The notes beneath the pieces are model-generated. The model had not been told where the DNA came from. It saw only the letters and a program-made list of their open reading frames with translations, and did not search any database. This document shows, piece after piece, positions 9,561 to 17,751 of a stretch of 64,000 bases of DNA. A program made the position numbers and the translations under genes. This DNA comes from Bacteroides sp. GM023. Its GTDB lineage: Bacteria; Bacteroidota; Bacteroidia; Bacteroidales; Bacteroidaceae. The stretch spans positions 186,001 through 250,000 of the forward strand of contig NZ_JAAXGE010000001.1 in the NCBI RefSeq assembly GCF_014750685.1. The letters run 5' to 3'. Position 1 is the first letter of the stretch, and each line of letters begins with the position of its first letter.

Positions 9561-10421
9561 ATGAGAATCTTGGTAACGGGTGCCGACGGTCAGCTTGGCA
9601 ACGAAATGCAGGTGCTTGCAAAAGAGAACCCGCAGCATACGTATTATTTCACAGATGTGCATGAACTCGACATCTGTGATGCGCAAGCCGTCTGGGCTTA
9701 TATTGCGGAGAAACGGATTGAACTTATTGTTAACTGTGCCGCATATACGGCAGTGGATAAAGCGGAAGATAATCCGGAATTAGCTTATAAGCTGAACTGT
9801 GAAGCACCTAAAGAATTGGCTAAAGCGGCACAATTCAATGGGGCAGCCATGATACAAGTGTCTACTGACTACGTGTTCGACGGGACTGCGCATACTCCGT
9901 ATACCGAAGACTGCGACCCTTGTCCGGATTCCGTATATGGCACCACCAAGCTGGAAGGGGAGTATGATGTGATGAATCACTGTGAGAAAGCAGTGGTTAT
10001 CCGTACCGCATGGCTTTATTCCATTTATGGCAATAACTTTGTAAAAACAATGATTCGTCTCGGTAAAGAGCGCGAAAGCTTAGGAGTCGTTTTTGACCAG
10101 ATAGGGACACCGACTTATGCCAACGACCTGGCGCAAGCCATCTATACCATTATTAATAAAGGTATAGTTCGCGGTGTCTACCATTTCAGCAATGAGGGCG
10201 TATGTTCCTGGTATGACTTTACGGTGGCTATCCACCGCCTTGCCGGAATCACTTCATGCAAGGTAAGTCCTTTGCATACGGCGGAGTATCCGGCTAAGGC
10301 CAACCGTCCCGCCTATTCCGTACTTGATAAGACAAAGATAAAAACAACGTTCGGCATCGAGATACCTCACTGGGAGGAAAGTCTTAAACGATGCTTGGAG
10401 AAATTGAAAATTAAAAATTGA
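9561..10421 (+). CDS. rfbD: dTDP-4-dehydrorhamnose reductase
   Basis: A 286-residue SDR-type enzyme that reduces dTDP-4-keto-L-rhamnose to dTDP-L-rhamnose with NAD(P)H, the last step of the rhamnose donor pathway for surface glycans. The N-terminal Rossmann motif is [11 protein letters not shown] (residues 4-14). [14 protein letters not shown] [13 protein letters not shown], the STDYVFDG segment and the catalytic YGTTKLEGE (YxxxK) are all present. The other rml/rfb genes (rfbA, rfbB, rfbC) are not adjacent. The gene abuts DUF4924 and is separated from prfC by a 74-bp gap full of ATTCTCA heptamers. Confidence 0.95.
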   Translation: MRILVTGADGQLGNEMQVLAKENPQHTYYFTDVHELDICDAQAVWAYIAEKRIELIVNCAAYTAVDKAEDNPELAYKLNCEAPKELAKAAQFNGAAMIQVSTDYVFDGTAHTPYTEDCDPCPDSVYGTTKLEGEYDVMNHCEKAVVIRTAWLYSIYGNNFVKTMIRLGKERESLGVVFDQIGTPTYANDLAQAIYTIINKGIVRGVYHFSNEGVCSWYDFTVAIHRLAGITSCKVSPLHTAEYPAKANRPAYSVLDKTKIKTTFGIEIPHWEESLKRCLEKLKIKN

Positions 10422-10487
10422 GAATTGAGAAATTAAAAACAGATGCAAAAGTATCATTTTTAAATTCTCAATTCTCAATTCTCAATT
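10403..10487. repeat. ATTCTCA heptamer inverted repeat between rfbD and prfC
   Basis: The right arm has three perfect tandem ATTCTCA units (10464-10484). The left arm around 10416-10431 carries the reverse complement (TTGAGAATTGAGAA), so the transcript can fold into a long A/U-rich hairpin. The right arm ends 11 nt before the prfC ATG and the left arm overlaps the rfbD stop. Confidence 0.8.
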
Positions 10488-10495
10488 TAACAACT

Positions 10496-12070
10496 ATGGC
10501 AGATAATACAGAAATTTTGAGACGGCGAACGTTCGCCATTATTGCGCATCCTGATGCCGGTAAGACATCTTTGACGGAGAAGCTGTTGCTTTTCGGTGGT
10601 CAGATTCAGGTAGCGGGTGCGGTAAAAAGTAATAAGATTAAGAAAACGGCTACATCCGACTGGATGGAGATTGAGAAGCAGCGTGGTATCTCGGTAACGA
10701 CTTCTGTGATGGAATTTGACTATCGCGACTACAAGATTAACATTCTCGATACTCCGGGTCACCAGGACTTTGCCGAAGATACATATCGTACATTGACAGC
10801 AGTAGACAGTGTTATCATCGTTGTGGACGGTGCGAAAGGTGTGGAAACACAGACACGTAAACTGATGGAAGTGTGTCGTATGCGCAAGACTCCGGTTATC
10901 ATCTTCGTCAACAAGATGGACCGTGAAGGAAAAGATCCGTTCGATTTGCTGGACGAACTGGAAGAGGAACTGATGATTCAGGTTCGTCCTTTGTCCTGGC
11001 CGATTGAGCAGGGAGCCCGTTTCAAGGGTGTATATAATATCTACGAACAAAAACTGGACCTGTATCAGCCATCCAAACAGATGGTGACGGAAAAAGTAGC
11101 AGTCGATATTCATACGGAAGAACTGGACGAACAGATTGGAAAAACATTGGCAGACAAGCTGCGCGGTGATTTGGAATTGATTGAAGGCGTCTATCCTGAA
11201 TTTGATTCTGAGACTTATCTGGCAGGTGACTGTGCTCCGGTATTCTTCGGATCGGCTTTGAATAACTTCGGTGTTCAGGAATTACTGAACTGTTTCGTAG
11301 AGATAGCTCCGAGCCCTCGCCCTGTACAGGCTGAAGAACGTGAAGTAAAACCGGAAGATCCTAAATTCACCGGATTTATTTTCAAGATAACTGCCAATAT
11401 CGACCCGAACCACCGCTCTTGTGTGGCATTCTGCAAGATTTGCTCCGGCAAGTTTGTGCGCAACGCTCCATATCAGCATGTACGCCACGGAAAAACAATG
11501 CGCTTTTCGTCGCCGACACAGTTTATGGCGCAGCGTAAAACAACGATTGACGAAGCCTACGCCGGAGATATTATCGGTCTGCCGGATAACGGTACTTTCA
11601 AGATTGGCGACACGCTGACGGAAGGTGAAATGCTTCACTTCCGCGGGTTGCCGAGCTTTTCGCCGGAGATGTTCAAGTATATCGAGAATGCAGACCCGAT
11701 GAAGCAGAAGCAGTTGGCAAAAGGTATCGACCAGTTGATGGACGAAGGTGTGGCACAGTTGTTTGTCAACCAATTCAATGGCCGCAAGATTATCGGTACG
11801 GTAGGACAGTTGCAGTTTGAGGTGATCCAATATCGTTTGTTGAACGAGTATAACGCGTCCTGTCGCTGGGAGCCGGTGAGCTTGTATAAGGCTTGTTGGG
11901 TAGAGAGTGACGACCCTGCGGAACTGGAAGCCTTCAAGAAACGTAAATATCAGTATATGGCGAAGGATAGGGAAGGGCGCGATGTGTTCCTGGCCGATTC
12001 CGGTTATGTACTTCAGATGGCCCAAATGGACTTTAAAAACATCAGATTCCACTTTACAAGTGAGTTTTAA
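10496..12070 (+). CDS. prfC: Peptide chain release factor 3
   Basis: A 524-residue translational GTPase that recycles RF1/RF2 from the ribosome after peptide release. It shows G1 [13 protein letters not shown], switch [14 protein letters not shown]4 NKMDREG, then EF-Tu-like domain II and an RF3-specific C-terminal domain. The reading frame is open upstream to a TTG at 10418, but those 26 residues are encoded by the intergenic heptamer repeat and have no counterpart in RF3. The ATG at 10496 ([20 protein letters not shown]) matches the family start. It may be co-transcribed with rfbD, with the intervening hairpin affecting expression. Confidence 0.97.
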   Translation: MADNTEILRRRTFAIIAHPDAGKTSLTEKLLLFGGQIQVAGAVKSNKIKKTATSDWMEIEKQRGISVTTSVMEFDYRDYKINILDTPGHQDFAEDTYRTLTAVDSVIIVVDGAKGVETQTRKLMEVCRMRKTPVIIFVNKMDREGKDPFDLLDELEEELMIQVRPLSWPIEQGARFKGVYNIYEQKLDLYQPSKQMVTEKVAVDIHTEELDEQIGKTLADKLRGDLELIEGVYPEFDSETYLAGDCAPVFFGSALNNFGVQELLNCFVEIAPSPRPVQAEEREVKPEDPKFTGFIFKITANIDPNHRSCVAFCKICSGKFVRNAPYQHVRHGKTMRFSSPTQFMAQRKTTIDEAYAGDIIGLPDNGTFKIGDTLTEGEMLHFRGLPSFSPEMFKYIENADPMKQKQLAKGIDQLMDEGVAQLFVNQFNGRKIIGTVGQLQFEVIQYRLLNEYNASCRWEPVSLYKACWVESDDPAELEAFKKRKYQYMAKDREGRDVFLADSGYVLQMAQMDFKNIRFHFTSEF

Positions 12071-12147
12071 GATATATTCGATGTATTTTAACTAAAAAAA
12101 TAGGTAAAAAAAGGAAAAACATATCTCATATAAATGAGCGAAGAGAA

Positions 12148-12738
12148 ATGAAGACACTATCCTGGGATAAAATTCAGCAAGGGGATGAGGATGCGTTCAG
12201 GCAGCTTTATGACCAATATGCAGATTTGCTTTATGGGTATGGCATGAAGATAGCCGGTGATGACACCGTGGTGACAGAGGCGATACAGTCGTTGTTCGTT
12301 TACATCTTTGAGAAAAGAGAAACGTGCGCCGAACCTCAATCCATACCTGCCTATCTATGTGTTTCGTTGAGACATATGATAGTGAACGAGCTGAAGAGAA
12401 AGAATAGTGGAACATTCCAATCGCTGGATGAAGTAGACACCAATGAATATCGGTTTGATCTGGAAGTAGACATAGAGACAGCTATTATCCGTTCGGAATT
12501 GGAAAAGGAACAGTTGGAGGCTTTGCAAAAAGAGCTGAATGGCTTGACAAAGCAGCAACGGGAAGTATTGTATCTGAAATACTATAAGAAGATGAGTCCG
12601 GAAGAGATTGCTCAGGTGATGGGACTCACTCCTCGTACGGTTTACAATACCACCCATATGGCTATAACCAGATTGAGAGAGCGTTTAGGTACATCTTTAT
12701 TGTTAGCAGTGATGGCTAATTTATGGATCTTTAATTAA
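12148..12738 (+). CDS. RNA polymerase ECF-type sigma factor
   Basis: A 196-residue sigma-70-family factor with region 2 near the N-terminus (DAFRQLYDQYADLLYGYGMKI) and region 4 with a clear HTH (LNGLTKQQREVLYLKYYKKMSPEEIAQVMGLTPRTVYNTTHMAITRLRERL). The short linker without region 3 is typical of ECF sigmas. The anti-sigma FecR gene starts 8 nt downstream. In Bacteroides such pairs normally precede a TonB-dependent SusC-like receptor that signals to FecR. None follows here; the transcript ends at a strong terminator after fecR. The regulon is therefore unknown. Confidence 0.93.
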   Translation: MKTLSWDKIQQGDEDAFRQLYDQYADLLYGYGMKIAGDDTVVTEAIQSLFVYIFEKRETCAEPQSIPAYLCVSLRHMIVNELKRKNSGTFQSLDEVDTNEYRFDLEVDIETAIIRSELEKEQLEALQKELNGLTKQQREVLYLKYYKKMSPEEIAQVMGLTPRTVYNTTHMAITRLRERLGTSLLLAVMANLWIFN

Positions 12739-12746
12739 GGTGGGAT

Positions 12747-13583
12747 ATGGAAAATTGGACAGAATCTTTAGAAAAATACCTGGAAGAAGGCAAACTACCT
12801 CTGATCGGCGAAAAGTTCTCTCGTAGGAAAGAAATCGGCGATAAGCTAAAGCTGCAGCGTGAAGAGGGCCATAAGATTGCTTTAAGCCGCAGGAGAAAAC
12901 AAGGTGCCGGACGAAGTATTCCTTTCTCTTGGGGAATAGCTGCTATGTTCTTGCTTCTTTTGGGAATAGGCGGATATTATTTCTCGGAGAAGAAGATTGT
13001 GACGGAAGGTACGGCTATGGCATATGAATTGCCGGATGGCAGTATTGTGCAGATTATGGAGAACTCAAGCCTGACTTACAACCGAATCACATGGCTTTGG
13101 GAACGCAAACTGCAATTGTTTGGCAAGGCTTCTTTTGAGGTGACCAAGGGCAAGACATTTACTGTGAATACCGAAGCCGGTGCTGTGACAGTGCTGGGAA
13201 CAAAATTCCTGGTAGACCAACAAGGAAAGAAAATGTTCGTGAACTGTGAAGAAGGTAGTGTCAAGGTAGAGACTGCTGTAGGCAAGCGGACATTAGTTGC
13301 CGGAGAAAGCGTGCGCTGTGATGAAAACAAGATTGTCCCTGTGCCGAAACCGGATGATCCGGAATTTCCGGAAGTCCTGGGATATGAAGACGACCCACTC
13401 GTAAATGTAGTGGCAGATATAGAACTTATATTTAAGGTCACGGTGGTAGGGCGTGAGAAGTGCGACGGACTTACCTATAATGGGACGGTCTTGACGAAAG
13501 ACTTGAACGCTACCCTCCAAAATGTCTTCGGTTCATGTGGAATCAGTTATGAACTTCGTGGAAAAGAAATAATTTTAAAATAA
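12747..13583 (+). CDS. FecR-family anti-sigma factor
   Basis: A 278-residue inner-membrane anti-sigma factor. A cytoplasmic N-terminal segment (1-59) would hold the ECF sigma. A single transmembrane helix (about 61-79, SWGIAAMFLLLLGIGGYYF) follows. The periplasmic FecR domain (about 90-200, with ELPDGSIVQIMENSSLTYN and FTVNTEAGAVTVLGTKFLV) leads to a C-terminal DUF4974/STN-like domain ending YELRGKEIILK. In the usual scheme an outer-membrane transducer contacts this periplasmic part to free the sigma. No transducer gene is adjacent, so the partner must be encoded elsewhere or be missing. Confidence 0.92.
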   Translation: MENWTESLEKYLEEGKLPLIGEKFSRRKEIGDKLKLQREEGHKIALSRRRKQGAGRSIPFSWGIAAMFLLLLGIGGYYFSEKKIVTEGTAMAYELPDGSIVQIMENSSLTYNRITWLWERKLQLFGKASFEVTKGKTFTVNTEAGAVTVLGTKFLVDQQGKKMFVNCEEGSVKVETAVGKRTLVAGESVRCDENKIVPVPKPDDPEFPEVLGYEDDPLVNVVADIELIFKVTVVGREKCDGLTYNGTVLTKDLNATLQNVFGSCGISYELRGKEIILK

Positions 13584-13584
13584 A

Positions 13585-13623
13585 AAAAAGCCCCTTCCAA
13601 GTACTTGGAAGGGGCTTTTTTAT
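13585..13623 (+). terminator. Strong terminator after the sigma/FecR operon
   Basis: A perfect hairpin (AAGCCCCTTCCAA, GTAC at the centre, TTGGAAGGGGCTT) is flanked by A- and T-runs. It starts right at the fecR stop and would work in both directions. Confidence 0.95.
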
Positions 13624-13689
13624 TTTTATTCAAATTTTCTTCATTTTTTCTTGGTAAAAAATCAACGTTCCCTTCTCTTTCTAATAGAT

Positions 13690-14165
13690 GAGCTATTAAT
13701 GATGTTTGAAAGAAACGAAACAATAGAGATTTAATTAGAAGAGTAATATGTTGTAGAAGAAATTGATGTAGAAAGGTCCTCGTGAGGAGGAGTAAAGTTT
13801 AAGCTCAAAACAAACAATAGACAATTGGCAGGTGAATGGTTGTCGAAAATTAGAATAGGAAACGGCTCCCTCGTTGACAGTGGCGATTGCTTCTTTGGTA
13901 CGTTTCCCCTATCAAACAGACATAGTCGGCTAATAAAAGGGTTGACAACCGGACACTATACTGCTGTACTAATTTAAAGATGAACGCCGTGATGGCGGAT
14001 GAGAGGTTTACAAAGATGGTCGGCCATTTTGGTGGTTAATAGGTTAAGAAGGTATGAAACCAGAATACGAAGCCGAACCAGTTTTTATCATTGAGTATTT
14101 TTATTTAATAATTGTTTTATCAGAATGTGAGAGAAGGTTGAGGGGCCTTCTCTCACATTGTTTTT
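13690..14165 (+). ncRNA. Candidate structured non-coding RNA or long leader, family unknown
   Basis: No credible ORF occupies 13584-14296. The stretch has nested complementary segments: CCTCGTGAGG (13778-13787); GGTTGTC (13838-13844) with GACAACC (13944-13950), enclosing ATAGGAAACG (13855-13864) with CGTTTCCCCTAT (13901-13912, two bulged C). It ends in a 14-bp perfect terminator stem. It lacks the RNase P CR-I motif, tmRNA tag/CCA and SRP loop. No exact TAnnTTTG promoter was found, so the 5' end is uncertain; the start given is approximate. It could be a free RNA or a terminated leader of the decarboxylase operon. Confidence 0.5.
14124..14165 (+). terminator. Terminator ending the candidate structured RNA
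   Basis: AATGTGAGAGAAGG (14124-14137) pairs perfectly with CCTTCTCTCACATT (14146-14159), followed by GTTTTTA. It lies 130 nt upstream of the OadG-type gene, so it could either end a separate RNA or attenuate the decarboxylase operon. Confidence 0.85.
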
Positions 14166-14296
14166 ATGCCTGTCTCTCAGCAAGGTAAATAACGGATTTA
14201 TGTTTTATATTCCTTTCTTAATTTATTTTATAGCAAATATTTGGTATTTTCGAACGCTTTTTAGACAAACAGCTTAAATTACTAATAATTTATTAT

Positions 14297-14557
14297 ATGG
14301 AAAATATCGAAACAGCGCTCCTGCTGATGGTGGTCGGAATGTCCACCGTATTTGTTATTCTGCTGATTGTGATTTATTTAGGCAAGTTTTTGATCACTCT
14401 GGTCAATAAATATGCCCCTGAAGAAGTGGTTCCTGTGAAGCGGGAAACACAGAAAGGTCCTGCGCCTATCCCCGGAAATATTCTGGCAGCTATTACAGCC
14501 GCTGTGAATGTGGTGACATTGGGCAAGGGTAAAGTCACTAAAGTAGAGAAATTATAA
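14297..14557 (+). CDS. oadG: Na+-translocating decarboxylase gamma subunit (OadG family)
   Basis: An 86-residue small membrane protein with one N-terminal transmembrane helix (about residues 6-32, ALLLMVVGMSTVFVILLIVIYL). The short cytosolic tail has the PEEVVPV and PGNILAAITAAVNVVT segments common in this family. Gamma subunits anchor the alpha carboxyltransferase to the beta Na+ channel. The alpha and beta genes follow in order (29-nt gap, then a 1-nt overlap), so the three form one operon. The substrate depends on the alpha subunit, which is divergent here. Confidence 0.88.
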   Translation: MENIETALLLMVVGMSTVFVILLIVIYLGKFLITLVNKYAPEEVVPVKRETQKGPAPIPGNILAAITAAVNVVTLGKGKVTKVEKL

Positions 14558-14586
14558 ATCTATAAAAAGTTATATCACTGAAAGAC

Positions 14587-16416
14587 ATGAAAAGAGAAGT
14601 AAAGTTTAGTTTGGTTTTCCGAGATATGTGGCAATCTGCCGGAAAATATGTACCTCGTGTAGATCAACTCGTAAAGGTAGCACCTGCCATCATTGAAATG
14701 GGCTGTTTCGCCCGCGTAGAAACAAATGGCGGTGGTTTTGAACAAGTAAATTTATTGTTTGGCGAAAATCCGAATAAAGCTGTACGTGAATGGACAAAGC
14801 CCTTCCACGAAGCAGGTATTCAAACCCATATGCTTGACCGTGCACTGAACGGACTCCGCATGAGTCCTGTTCCGGCAGATGTCCGCAGATTGTTCTATAA
14901 AGTAAAGAAAGTACAGGGAACAGACATTACCCGCACATTTTGTGGATTGAACGATGTCCGCAATATCGCTCCTTCTATTACCTATGCAAAAGAGGCCGGC
15001 ATGATTTCACAGTGCTCGCTTTGTATCACTCATTCGCCCATCCATACGGTAGAGTACTACACCAATATGGCGTTGGAACTTATCAAACTGGGAGCGGATG
15101 AAATTTGCATCAAGGATATGGCCGGTATCGGTCGTCCTGTTTCATTAGGAAAAATCGTAGCCAATATCAAGGCTGCGCATCCCGAAATACCTGTTCAGTA
15201 TCATAGCCACGCAGGTCCGGGATTTAATATGGCAAGTATCCTCGAAGTGTGTGATGCCGGTTGCGACTATATCGACGTAGGCATGGAACCTCTTTCATGG
15301 GGTACAGGTCACGCTGACTTGCTGAGTGTACAGGCAATGCTGAAAGATGCCGGATATCAGGTTCCCGAAATCAATATGGAAGCCTATATGAAGGTGCGCG
15401 GTATGATTCAGGAATTTATGGATGACTTCCTTGGATTGTACATCAGCCCGAAAAACCGCTTGATGAACTCCTTACTGATTGCTCCCGGACTGCCCGGTGG
15501 TATGATGGGTAGTTTGATGGCAGACTTGGAATCCAACCTGGAATCTATCAATAAATATAAGGCGAAACATAACCTGCCGTTTATGACGCAGGATCAGCTT
15601 CTTATCAAACTGTTTGATGAAGTGGCTTATGTATGGCCGCGTGTAGGTTATCCACCATTGGTGACTCCGTTCAGCCAGTATGTGAAAAACCTTGCCATGA
15701 TGAACGTGATGGCAATGGAGAAAGGCAAAGACCGTTGGGGTATGATTGCTGACGATATTTGGGATATGATTCTGGGTAAAGCTGGGCGCTTGCCGGGTAA
15801 GCTTGCTCCTGAAATCATCGAAAAGGCGGAACGCGAAGGCCGCAAATTCTTCGAAGGAAATCCGCAGGACAACTATCCTGATAATCTCGACAAGTATCGC
15901 AAGCTGATGAAGGAGAATAAATGGGAAACGGGACAAGACGACGAAGAACTCTTCGAATATGCTATGCATCCGGCACAGTATGAAGCCTACAAGAGTGGCA
16001 AGGCGAAAGAAGACTTCCTGGAAGATGTTGCCAAGCGTCGTGCCGAAAAAGACAAGACTCCCGAAGAAGATGCAAAACCAAAGACACTGACCGTACAGGT
16101 AGACGGACAGGCTTACCGCGTGACTGTTGCTTATGGCGATGCTGAACTTCCTGCGACACCTGCCGCTGCTGCTCCGGCAGGAGAAGGCAAGGATGTGCTT
16201 TCTCCATTGGAAGGTAAATTCTTCTTGGTGAAGAATGCGCAGGAAACTGCTTTGCAGGTAGGCGATACTGTGAAAGAAGGCGACGTGCTCGGCTATGTGG
16301 AAGCAATGAAGACTTACAATGCCATCCGTGCAGAGTTTGGCGGTACGGTAACTGCCATTTGCGCTAACCCGGGAGATGCTGTTTCAGAAGATGATGTATT
16401 AATGAAGATAGGATAA
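14587..16416 (+). CDS. oadA: Biotin-dependent (oxaloacetate/pyruvate-type) carboxyltransferase alpha subunit
   Basis: A 609-residue protein. The HMGL-like carboxyltransferase barrel has R12/D13 of the RDxxQS motif (RDMWQS), the probable carbamylated Lys in IKDMAG (near 176) and the metal ligands HSH (206 and 208). A PYC/OadA-type domain and a C-terminal biotinyl domain with EAMKT follow (biotin Lys about 575). The family transfers CO2 between oxaloacetate/pyruvate and biotin; with beta and gamma subunits it decarboxylates oxaloacetate and pumps Na+. Several motifs differ from the classic enzymes: RDMWQSAG instead of RD-[GA]-x-QS, HSHAGPG instead of HTHDTSG, and EAMKT instead of EAMKM. The exact substrate is thus unproven. 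It ends in a 1-nt overlap with the beta gene. Confidence 0.85.
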   Translation: MKREVKFSLVFRDMWQSAGKYVPRVDQLVKVAPAIIEMGCFARVETNGGGFEQVNLLFGENPNKAVREWTKPFHEAGIQTHMLDRALNGLRMSPVPADVRRLFYKVKKVQGTDITRTFCGLNDVRNIAPSITYAKEAGMISQCSLCITHSPIHTVEYYTNMALELIKLGADEICIKDMAGIGRPVSLGKIVANIKAAHPEIPVQYHSHAGPGFNMASILEVCDAGCDYIDVGMEPLSWGTGHADLLSVQAMLKDAGYQVPEINMEAYMKVRGMIQEFMDDFLGLYISPKNRLMNSLLIAPGLPGGMMGSLMADLESNLESINKYKAKHNLPFMTQDQLLIKLFDEVAYVWPRVGYPPLVTPFSQYVKNLAMMNVMAMEKGKDRWGMIADDIWDMILGKAGRLPGKLAPEIIEKAEREGRKFFEGNPQDNYPDNLDKYRKLMKENKWETGQDDEELFEYAMHPAQYEAYKSGKAKEDFLEDVAKRRAEKDKTPEEDAKPKTLTVQVDGQAYRVTVAYGDAELPATPAAAAPAGEGKDVLSPLEGKFFLVKNAQETALQVGDTVKEGDVLGYVEAMKTYNAIRAEFGGTVTAICANPGDAVSEDDVLMKIG

Positions 16417-17651
16417 TGAACGAGATATTTGAGAATTTGTACGACATGACTGCGTTCAGCAATATCATTGCCGAACCGCAGTTCCTGGTAATGTATGCCA
16501 TCGCGTTCGTTCTGCTCTATTTGGGTATCAAGAAACAGTACGAACCGTTGCTGCTTGTCCCCATCGCTTTCGGTGTGTTGCTTGCCAACTTCCCCGGTGG
16601 AGATATGGGTGTGATTCAGGCCGACGAGAATGGTATGATAATGATAAACGGAGTAATGAAGAACATTTGGGAAATGCCTTTGCACGACATTGCGCATGAA
16701 CTGGGAATAATGAACTTCATCTACTATATGCTGATTAAAACAGGTTTCCTGCCGCCGATTATCTTTATGGGTGTCGGTGCATTGACGGACTTCGGGCCGA
16801 TGCTGCGCAACCTGCATCTTTCTATTTTCGGTGCTGCTGCACAGCTTGGTATCTTTACCGTGTTGTTGGTGGCTATCCTGATGGGCTTCACTCCGCAAGA
16901 GGCTGCTTCACTGGGTATCATCGGTGGTGCGGACGGTCCTACGGCTATCTTTACGACCATTAAGCTCGCTCCACATTTGCTGGGCCCGATTGCTATTGCC
17001 GCTTATTCTTATATGGCATTGGTACCGGTCATCATTCCGTTGGTAGTGAAAATGCTTTGTTCAAAGAAGGAGCTAAGCATCAACATGAAGGAACAAGAAA
17101 AGAAATACCCTTCAAAGACAGAAATCAAGAACCTGCGTGTATTGAAGATTATCTTCCCGATTGTAGTGACTACGGTTGTTGCGCTCTTTGTACCTAGTGC
17201 AGTGCCTTTGATTGGTATGTTGATGTTTGGTAATCTGGTGAAAGAAATCGGAACCAATACATTCCGTTTGTATGACGCTGCTTCCAACAGCATTATGAAT
17301 GCAGCCACTATTTTCCTCGGCTTATCCGTGGGAGCAACGATGACTGCTGAAGCATTCCTGAACTGGACAACAATTGGTATCGTTGTCGGTGGATTCCTTG
17401 CATTCGCACTGTCCATTACCGGTGGTATATTCTTAGTGAAACTATTTAATCTCTTTTCCAAGAAGAAAATCAACCCACTTATTGGTGCAACCGGACTTAG
17501 TGCCGTTCCGATGGCGAGTCGTGTTGCCAACGAGATTGCTTTGAAATATGACCCGAAGAATCACGTATTGCAATATTGCATGGCTAGTAATATCTCCGGT
17601 GTGATCGGTTCTGCCGTAGCAGCGGGTGTGTTGATTTCCTTCCTTGCGTAA
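16416..17651 (+). CDS. oadB: Na+-translocating decarboxylase beta subunit
   Basis: A 411-residue polytopic membrane protein that decarboxylates carboxybiotin and uses the energy to export Na+. It has the family hallmarks GVGALTDFGPML, LGIIGGADGPTAIFTTIKLAP, a long hydrophilic loop after SYMALVPVIIPLV, and the closing NISGVIGSAVAAGVLISFLA. The start codon overlaps the alpha stop (TAATG). A second beta-subunit paralogue sits at 27455-28615 with the methylmalonyl-CoA genes. Relative to that copy this one has an N-terminal insert (about residues 50-100) with extra hydrophilic sequence. Confidence 0.95.
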   Translation: MNEIFENLYDMTAFSNIIAEPQFLVMYAIAFVLLYLGIKKQYEPLLLVPIAFGVLLANFPGGDMGVIQADENGMIMINGVMKNIWEMPLHDIAHELGIMNFIYYMLIKTGFLPPIIFMGVGALTDFGPMLRNLHLSIFGAAAQLGIFTVLLVAILMGFTPQEAASLGIIGGADGPTAIFTTIKLAPHLLGPIAIAAYSYMALVPVIIPLVVKMLCSKKELSINMKEQEKKYPSKTEIKNLRVLKIIFPIVVTTVVALFVPSAVPLIGMLMFGNLVKEIGTNTFRLYDAASNSIMNAATIFLGLSVGATMTAEAFLNWTTIGIVVGGFLAFALSITGGIFLVKLFNLFSKKKINPLIGATGLSAVPMASRVANEIALKYDPKNHVLQYCMASNISGVIGSAVAAGVLISFLA

Positions 17652-17678
17652 GTGAACAACAACTGACATTAGAAGTAA

Positions 17679-17722
17679 AAACCGGAGAAATGGGCATCTT
17701 GGCTCATTCTCCGGTTTTCTTT
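17679..17722 (+). terminator. Terminator of the oadGAB operon
   Basis: AAACCGGAGAA pairs with TTCTCCGGTTT around a 16-nt loop, followed by TCTTTAT. It sits between two convergent genes and could also serve the TolC-like gene from the other side. Confidence 0.85.
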
Positions 17723-17751
17723 ATATAGAGATTTTGAGAATTGGGTTTTCT

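Noticed and set aside
10418..10495. Upstream start (TTG) extending prfC by 26 codons
   Set aside because: The extension is encoded by the ATTCTCA repeat and lacks similarity to RF3; the ATG at 10496 gives the standard N-terminus.
13690..14165. RNase P RNA, tmRNA or SRP RNA in the gene-free stretch
   Set aside because: Searched by eye for the RNase P CR-I/CR-V motifs, a tmRNA tag and CCA end, and the SRP GNAR/GGAA loop; none is present. Kept only as an unassigned structured RNA.
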